Shown: positions 8,788 to 13,617 of the stretch, piece after piece
Numbering within the stretch: the stretch's first letter is position 1
Layout of the letters: every line of letters starts with the position of its first letter
The notes under the pieces: model-generated
Seen by the model: the letters and a program-made list of their open reading frames with translations, nothing else
Databases searched by the model: none
What the model was told of the DNA's origin: nothing
Translations under genes and position numbers: made by a program
Assembly: GCA_027575805.1 (NCBI GenBank)
Contig: JANBPU010000389.1
Location: 1 to 13,617 of the forward strand
Reading direction: 5' to 3'
Origin: Mycoemilia scoparia
Taxonomy: Eukaryota; Kickxellomycota; Kickxellomycetes; Kickxellales; Kickxellaceae
DNA length: 13,617 nt

Positions 8788-9122
8788 CTTGAAGGATATC
8801 CCAATAACAGGATATTGCCCACAGTGATTGTTAATGAATTCATGACCCCCATTGACATAGCCCAGCAACAATTCTTTGAATAGGGTTCTCTTGGCTTCAA
8901 GAGCACTTTCCTCTTCCACCAACCCAAAAAAGTACTGAGCCTTGCTTAAGAACATAGTTTTGCCTATCTTTTTATGATGATATACATAGTCTATACTGTG
9001 ACCACATCCTAAGATGAGTTTCAAGTGGTAGGATTTATCGACAAGGTATTGATCACCTTGTACAGCAGCTACCTAGCCGCTTTCACTGGCCACAAGACTA
9101 GAGCCAAGTATCCTTGCTGGAG

Positions 9123-9216
9123 CTATTTACATATATAAATAGATATATAGAAATATTAGTATAAAAAAACAAGCATATATACTTTCAAAAACAAGGATAA
9201 TAACATATATACTTAC
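9123..9216 (-). other. Intron 1 of copy A, 94 nt
   Basis: Donor GTAAGTATATA is identical over 11 nt to intron 1 of copy B. TACTAAT is a plausible branch site, and the acceptor is GTAAATAG before CTCCAGC. Phase 1, as in copy B. Confidence 0.85.
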
Positions 9217-9491
9217 AGCTTTCTGAGGCATCTTCAAATATAGGGTTTTGAGGATGCGTATGTATTTCTTGCAACCCTTGTTCTGGGCATAGATGGCATA
9301 CCTTTCTTTTGCCCTTGCTTTTATCTATATTTGAATAGATTGGGGAAACAAACCCATTCTTAGATGACTTTTTATACATAATGAATAATAAAAATGTAGG
9401 GGTTATATATATATTGAAGTCTTCTTGTTTAGCAGTTAGGGGGGGGACGGAGGTGGTCTTTCCTGAAGGGGAGGAAGTAGTGTTAGGCATA

Positions 9492-9743
9492 GTTATTTAA
9501 AATAACAATAGATAATTTCAGAAAGGATAAAATAAAGCAATTTTTTAGGGGTTTTTTATAAGTTTTTATAAAAAATAAAGAAATAAATAGAGAATAAGAC
9601 TAATAGAAATAATATAGAAAAAGGGGGATAATAAAGAGTGGGAATAAGAAAAGAAGGTTGCTCAGGAGATTGCTTCTAACTCTAGAAGCTTTAAGGTAAT
9701 GTAAATAAGTAGATAAAAAACGAGGTAAACCTAACTCTAGGTT
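9492..9743. repeat. Cluster of four hairpins upstream of copy A
   Basis: Four perfect inverted repeats in 250 bp: GTTATTT-A-AAATAAC (9492-9506); TTTTTTATAA-GTTT-TTATAAAAAA (9552-9575); GCTTCTA-ACTC-TAGAAGC (9672-9689); and AACCTA-ACTC-TAGGTT (9728-9743). The last two share the loop ACTC and closing CTA/TAG pairs but have different outer stems that are each fully paired. A purine-rich stretch (about 9571-9660) lies between the second and third. Role unknown. Confidence 0.6.
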
Positions 9744-10009
9744 CTACTAAAAGGGAGATAACACAAAAATTGGAGAGAGAGTATATCTTATTATGTCTGT
9801 TATGATGAAAACAAACCACTAGAAGCAGGGAACTCAGGATTATGGGTTTCATTAGTGACTAGATGGCACCCTGATATATGGGCCAGCCTGCAAAGTCACT
9901 ACATATATATACTAATAATTTATGAAAACAAACAACAGTTTATAGAGCTGATGGTATTTAAAGATTGGTAAATAAGTGAGTATATGCTATGAAGCCAAAT
10001 GTATAGAAG
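9744..10009. other. Intergenic, between copy A and relic C
   Basis: No gene is seen. The 12-mer ATGAAAACAAAC occurs twice (about 9804 and 9923). At about 9968-10014 there is similarity to the region upstream of copy B (13530-13580), including the shared 13-mer CTATGAAGCCAAA. This may be leftover promoter sequence from the duplication. Confidence 0.4.
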
Positions 10010-10665
10010 TCATAAGACAAATTCTGGGGCTTCTAAGTCAGATTTAGTAGGATATTGCCAATTAACAAATCCAAAGACAAATTTAGGTCTTCTAAGAATG
10101 ACATTATTAAATATTAGAAGATATGTATGATGAGTTTTCATATATAGTTGACTTCCAAGATTTGAATCATTTGTTATAATTCTATTGAATGTGGCCAGGT
10201 TAATATAAATAGATCTATATTGATACCAAATATAAGCAAGATGAATCACTTTTTACTTATCAGATAAATATGATGTTATATATTTTATTCTAATTCAATT
10301 CTTATATGCAGTTCCTTATAATATAAATTCTACAATATCTGCTGTGTTATTGTTTGCGTAAGCAACAAATATTAACTAATACATTATGCCATTATCATAG
10401 TAGTAGATATTGATTGACAGATATGCCACTTTAGCAGACATCAACAATATTTATGATAAGAACATTGATTTGCAAGTGGAAAATAACAGCTCACCCACAT
10501 CATGTATTGAATCAACATTCTAATCGATTTGCCACTTGTTCTGGTTTAAAAACATTAGACATATAATGTCTCAAGTTTGAAAGAGAACAGTTAAATTATT
10601 AGCTAGTTGTAATAGCACCATCGCATATGTGTATAATAATATATGTATTGTAGCATCTTTTTCAA
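10010..10665 (-). pseudogene. Copy C: decayed relic of the same AAA-ATPase-like family
   Basis: No usable frame, but pieces appear in the right order and strand. At 10665-10633 the translation LKKMLQYIYYY matches LKRILQYMYYY (copy A) and LKKLLQYLYCY (copy B); at DNA level one 24-base block differs from copy A at four positions. At 10524-10492, IRMLIQYMMWV matches VRMEITRKMMWV, the end of exon 3 in copy B. At 10236-10213, LIFGINID matches the exon 4 start IIFGLMPID. The open frame 10010-10249 continues with IYINLATF (compare IYRHNPNTF in A) and LLIFNNVILRRPKF (compare LLFKKCLSKPHY). Stops and indels break everything in between. No trace of exons 1-2 or of the nuclease domain was found. Some matches are short and AT-rich, so profile alignment is needed to confirm them. 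Confidence 0.5.
10015..10096. repeat. Short direct repeat, 60-bp period
   Basis: AGACAAATT followed by (T/C)TTCTAAG occurs at 10015-10037 and 10075-10096, about 22 bp each with a few differences. It lies inside relic C and may be a local duplication. Confidence 0.4.
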
Positions 10666-10919
10666 ATACTCTCAATTTACTACTAATAATGTCTCAAAGT
10701 ATTTATACTACAATTGCTATATTTGTTATAAATGATATACTAAACTGCTTGCTAAACTTAAAAATGTATAAAATGATAATAATAAATGAAAAATTGAAAA
10801 GGAGTTGATAATCCAGAAATTCCACTGCTGCAGCAATATGCATAGCCACTTATTGCTTCACTTATAGCGTTGATTCCCATCATCGACAGACCCTCATGTT
10901 GCTTTGAAGAGTAAGATCA
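10666..10919. other. Downstream region of copy B
   Basis: Nothing coding is recognised. This is the 3' flank of the minus-strand copy B; no canonical AATAAA is seen on its strand in the first 80 nt, only AATAAG. Any further exon traces of relic C upstream of 10665 are too decayed to align. Confidence 0.4.
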
Positions 10920-13443
10920 CTAAGCAAGTGAGCCCCTCAAGGTCTCTACTGGGTCAGTTGCAAGGTTTTGATACTCCCAACCTTTGCTGGTCTTTTCGAG
11001 TTGTCTCACACTGACCGAATATTCTTTGTCATGGAAAGTTACTGCTGCCTCAGTGACTTTTACAACCTTCTCATATTGGCCGAATATGTAGAAATACCCA
11101 TTGTTGTTCTGACTATGATCTGCCTCTTCAATTGATAGCATCTTTAATTCATTCTCGAGCTCCACTTCTTCCTGTGGCTTTGGCATGCACTCAAGCTTGA
11201 TCATGAACCCAGTGTTCCTAGTGCCCCTTGGGATCAGGGCAATGGCATGATTTCCTGCCCCAGTCAAGGTTTCTGACTCTATGAAATAACCAGGATGCAA
11301 TCCATAGAGCATCAAGCTGACATACATGAGGTCATGGTATGGAAGCAATTTTTGTCCAGATCCAGCCTTGATACTACTTGAATGAATAATGTCTCTAATA
11401 GCCTTTGAGAATCCTGCATAATCACATCTGACTAGCTTATCCAATCCATCAGCTATCAGATTGGCATTTTCAAAGGAATGACCAAGGAGCTGCACCCACG
11501 ACCCCAAAGCTGCAAGGTTTGGTATTATGATTTTGTTGTCTGGGGTTAGCACTAGGTAATCATTATAATAAGTCTTGCTTAAAAATCTGGAGATAAACAG
11601 CAACCTGCCTTTTCCAGCAACTGGAAAGTACCTCTCGATATCAATGCATTTATTATGTGCACCATTAAGACACACTCCAGCTCAGAAAAAACTAACTCAT
11701 CGGCATTGGGTGGTATGTTGGAATCATTGTGCTTGTAACTGTCTTTGGATAGGCCATAGGTGAAATAAGGCTCAACAAAGTTAGCACTTTTCAATTCTGG
11801 ATTTGGGTTATTTTGTTGTTCATTATAATCCTTGACCAGTTCAACAATGATATTTTTGGGCACATAAGGAGTCTCTTCAGCTATATCCTTGATGGGAATT
11901 TTACCTCTTTGTGACATCAGCAGGTTCTTTGCAAGCAATTCTATTGTACACTTTCCAGACAATAGATCATCCTCTGCATCTTTGATAATGCGGAGATACC
12001 TCATAATGGTAGATTGGTTGTATACTCTTGCATCCCTATGATCATAATGCTTGCTGTAGTGCTTTCTTGCAATAGTAATTGCTTCATCGATGAGTCTTTC
12101 ATTTGTATAGTGGGCCTTCGGAATAATCTTTTCGATAAGCAAAACAACCTCATTCTCAGAGAATCTGAATGCTTCTTGAAACCCATTGTGGCTTTCGCTT
12201 GATGAACCAGTGAAGTGAGTAAAGTCATAGACATGTATGTTATCTACACTCCCCAATATGCTATTCACATCAAAAGGGATGGTGCCAAAAATGTAGACTT
12301 TCTTTGTATATGACACATTATGAGCCTAAAATATAAAATGTTCATGTTAGATTAGATACCTTTCAAGTTGTTGACTCAATAAACAAATGTTTTTAATCAT
12401 GGGCTTACTTTCATTACGGCATGAATAACCCACATCATTTTTCTAGTGATTTCCATTCTCACATCAACTTCTTTGCAGCTGAAAATCAGATGATCAAAAT
12501 CATCAAATATAACAATACATTGCTTATTGTAATAGCAATAAAGGTATTGTAGGAGCTTTTTCAAAAACACATAGTACAGCTCGCCATCCTCTTGCATTTT
12601 GTTATACTGCCTTATTAGATCCTGGCTCACCCAACTAGCAACAGGTTTGATTTCAGCCTTTTCATGGCCAATGATTTCATCCTCCCATTGTTTATAAATC
12701 TTGCTGAAGATGTCTATCAATCCCTTGTAGAATACATCGATGGTGTCTGTTTTCATATTCTACAGTAGTAGAGACATTTTGGTGTTAGATCATCAATGGA
12801 CTATGTAATATGTGTTGTATTCGGCCTTGGAAAGAGAAGTTGATGCTTACCTTGAATGATATCCTGATTGTAATGTATTGCCCACAGTGGTCGTCGATAA
12901 ATTTTTGACCCCCATTGACATGGCCCAGCAACAACTCTTTAAAGAGGGTTCTCTTGGCTACTAGAGTACTTTCCTCTTTTGCTATTTCGAAAAAGTACTG
13001 AGCCATGTCCACGAACCATGTCTTGCCTGACATTGGGGGGCGACTTATATAATATACTGAAAAATGGTCCTCCCATATGAGCTTTAAGGTTGCTGTTTTG
13101 TCGGCATGTAGCTCATCATTCTGTATAGCTGCTTCCCAGCTGCTTTTGCTGGCTGCAAGATTAGACCCGAGCACTCTTTCTTGGTCTACTTATATATATA
13201 GATGTATATAAAACATTACTAGCATATAATCACGTTCATAAACTTAAACAAATGCAGTAGATAAAGTATATACTTACAGCTTTTTGCAGTATCTTCAGAA
13301 GTCGGGGTTTGAGGTGGAGTGTATGGCTTCTTGAAGACCTGTGTAGGCAGCGAAGTCGCATCTTTTCTCTTTCGAGCCTCATGCATGCCATCATTTGGAC
13401 TGGCAATACTTAAAGTACCATGTGTGTTCATAGTTTCATACAT
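10920..13443 (-). CDS. Copy B: AAA-ATPase-like / PD-(D/E)XK domain protein, four exons, one frameshift
   Basis: Exons: 13278-13443, 12851-13185, 12409-12759 and 10920-12325. They total 2258 nt, one base short of 753 codons. The missing base is at the A/T run 11581-11585: one more T (minus strand) would join ...CCLSPDF to LSKTYYND. Domains: a basic/Pro-Thr-rich N-terminus (1-55); AAA-ATPase-like module with ADKT (83-86), RPPMSGKT Walker A (104-111), IVIFDDFD Walker B-like (249-256, DD for the usual DE) and YIFGTIPFD plus the FSENEV helix (exon 4), all patterns of the mainly bacterial AAA-ATPase-like family; and a C-terminal PD-(D/E)XK-like domain (about 590-720). There ESE is kept, but the catalytic positions read A (645), K (661) and E (663) instead of D, E and K. 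The NTPase may therefore work with an inactive nuclease fold, or the gene is dying. The start ATG has A at -3. The sequence cannot separate a true frameshift from a homopolymer error. Biological role unknown. Confidence 0.82.
11581..11585 (-). other. Frameshift site in copy B (five-base homopolymer)
   Basis: Upstream frame ends at TAA 11579-11581; the downstream frame is open from before 11675 to the stop at 10920. Both sides align with copy A and with the family pattern (GCCLS...YLVL...IIIPN), so the break lies within or beside this run of T on the coding strand. Confidence 0.75.
12326..12408 (-). other. Intron 3 of copy B, 83 nt
   Basis: Donor GTAAGC after ...GTAATGAAA, CTAAC branch-like word about 23 nt before the acceptor, acceptor ATTTTAG before GCTCATAATG. 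Phase 0. Confidence 0.85.
12760..12850 (-). other. Intron 2 of copy B, 91 nt
   Basis: Donor GTAAGC after ...ATATCATTCAAG, branch-like TCTAACA, acceptor CTACTGTAG before AATATGAAAAC. Phase 0. Confidence 0.87.
13186..13277 (-). other. Intron 1 of copy B, 92 nt, tandem acceptor AAGTAG
   Basis: Donor GTAAGTATATA after ...AAAAGCT. The acceptor region reads AAGTAG, a NAGNAG pair: using the first AG would add one codon (Leu-Asp for Tyr) without changing frame. The second AG is preferred because it gives exon 2 the same 335-nt length as in copy A. Phase 1. Confidence 0.83.
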
Positions 13444-13617
13444 GTTGAAAAGGTATGGTAAAAGAAGAAAGCAAATATATCTGTAGAACGAAAAGGATTG
13501 TTAAAAGAGGCCTTAAGGCGGGAAAGCTTATAAGTAGTGATATGTGCTTCTATGAAGCCAAAGTGTTGCAGAAGCAGAGGCGCACACAATTCCACATGAC
13601 TTTTGGATAAGTGCAAA
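13444..13617. other. Upstream region of copy B
   Basis: Probable promoter and leader of the minus-strand gene, cut by the window edge. It holds the palindrome GCCTTAAGGC (13512-13521) and CTATGAAGCCAAA (about 13550), shared with the sequence near 9988. The minus-strand open frame at 13428-13616 has no family features and overlaps the start of copy B; it is treated as non-coding. Confidence 0.45.

Larger units (their letters stand above)
6724..9379 (-). pseudogene. Copy A: AAA-ATPase-like / PD-(D/E)XK protein, pseudogene split by a solo LTR
   Basis: A dead paralogue of the gene at 10920-13443, with the same four-exon structure: 9217-9379, 8788-9122, 8169-8703 and 6724-8088; introns of 94, 84 and 80 nt sit at identical positions and phases. 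Exon 2 is 335 nt in both copies. It carries the DK(S/T) motif, KKIGKTMF (Walker A) and, in exon 3, VVLFDDCD (Walker B-like). Exon 4 carries IIFGLMPID and a well-kept nuclease core, GNTDIAVIP...GFLLEFKRW, with D at 7054-7056, E at 7009-7011 and K at 7003-7005. Lesions: TAG at 9073-9075, where copy B has TGG (Trp72); TAA at 7588-7590; TGA at 7297-7299; and a 182-bp LTR in exon 3. Excising the LTR plus one target duplication restores the frame. The start at 9379 is chosen because MYKK aligns with MYET of copy B; an in-frame ATG at 9490 would add 37 unrelated codons. In life it would bind NTP and perhaps cut nucleic acid. Confidence 0.85.

Noticed and set aside
9380..9490. Start of copy A at the ATG at 9490
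   Set aside because: Codons 9380-9490 have no counterpart in copy B and run through a G-run and an AT tract; the ATG at 9379 aligns with the copy B start at nearly the same distance from intron 1.
11579..11640. A fourth intron explaining the frame change in copy B
   Set aside because: Candidate GT...AG pairs here are too short or would remove residues that align with the family; one missing base in the T run explains the data more simply.
12001..12234. Frames at 12001-12234 (minus), 12014-12202 (plus), 11575-11763 (plus), 7598-7807 (plus) and 7235-7423 (plus)
   Set aside because: They are shadows of exon 4 in copies A and B.
1..13617. tRNA genes, rRNA or CRISPR arrays
   Set aside because: No B-box-type GGTTCGANTCC motif, no rRNA-like conserved block and no regularly spaced identical repeats were seen on either strand.

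Overview
The window looks like nuclear DNA from a fungus, probably an early-diverging ('zygomycete'-type) lineage. The evidence is short spliceosomal introns (80-94 nt, GTAAGT-like donors, TAG/ATAG acceptors), an intronless fungal-type fatty acyl-CoA synthetase, very AT-rich intergenic DNA, an LTR-retrotransposon scar, and a local family of AAA-ATPase-like/PD-(D/E)XK proteins. The exact clade is inference. I see no tRNA, rRNA or CRISPR array.

Layout. (1) 1-2042, minus: long-chain acyl-CoA synthetase (Faa1/Faa4 type), running off the left edge before its stop. (2) 2043-4003: intergenic DNA between divergent genes, with one doubtful small ORF, half of a dispersed repeat pair and several strong inverted repeats. 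(3) 4004-5089, plus: aldo-keto reductase with one 93-nt intron. The intron is a multiple of three and free of stops, so an ORF scan reads straight through it; splicing assembles the catalytic tyrosine codon. (4) 5090-6723: AT-rich intergenic DNA carrying the second dispersed repeat copy. (5) 6724-13443: the accessory part, a same-strand (minus) array of one gene family. Copy A (6724-9379) is a clear pseudogene with three in-frame stops and a 182-bp solo LTR flanked by a 5-bp target-site duplication. Copy C (about 10010-10665) is a badly decayed relic recognised by short matches to exons 3 and 4. Copy B (10920-13443) is almost intact: four exons, three introns, 752 codons, broken only by a single-base frameshift in a five-base homopolymer.

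The A/B family joins an N-terminal AAA-ATPase-like module (the Pfam AAA-ATPase-like family, mainly bacterial) to a C-terminal PD-(D/E)XK nuclease-like domain (DUF1703/PDDEXK_9 type). A and B share all three intron positions and phases, so the array arose by duplication of an intron-containing fungal gene. Copy A keeps the canonical nuclease residues (D, then E-x-K) but is dead by stops and LTR insertion. Copy B keeps the NTPase GKT motif and reading frame best, but has lost the nuclease residues (D to A, E to K, K to E). The array therefore shows birth-and-death of an NTPase-nuclease family whose architecture resembles genome-conflict or effector proteins; that role is inference.

The two housekeeping-type enzymes on the left (fatty acid activation, carbonyl reduction) show no functional link to the array.
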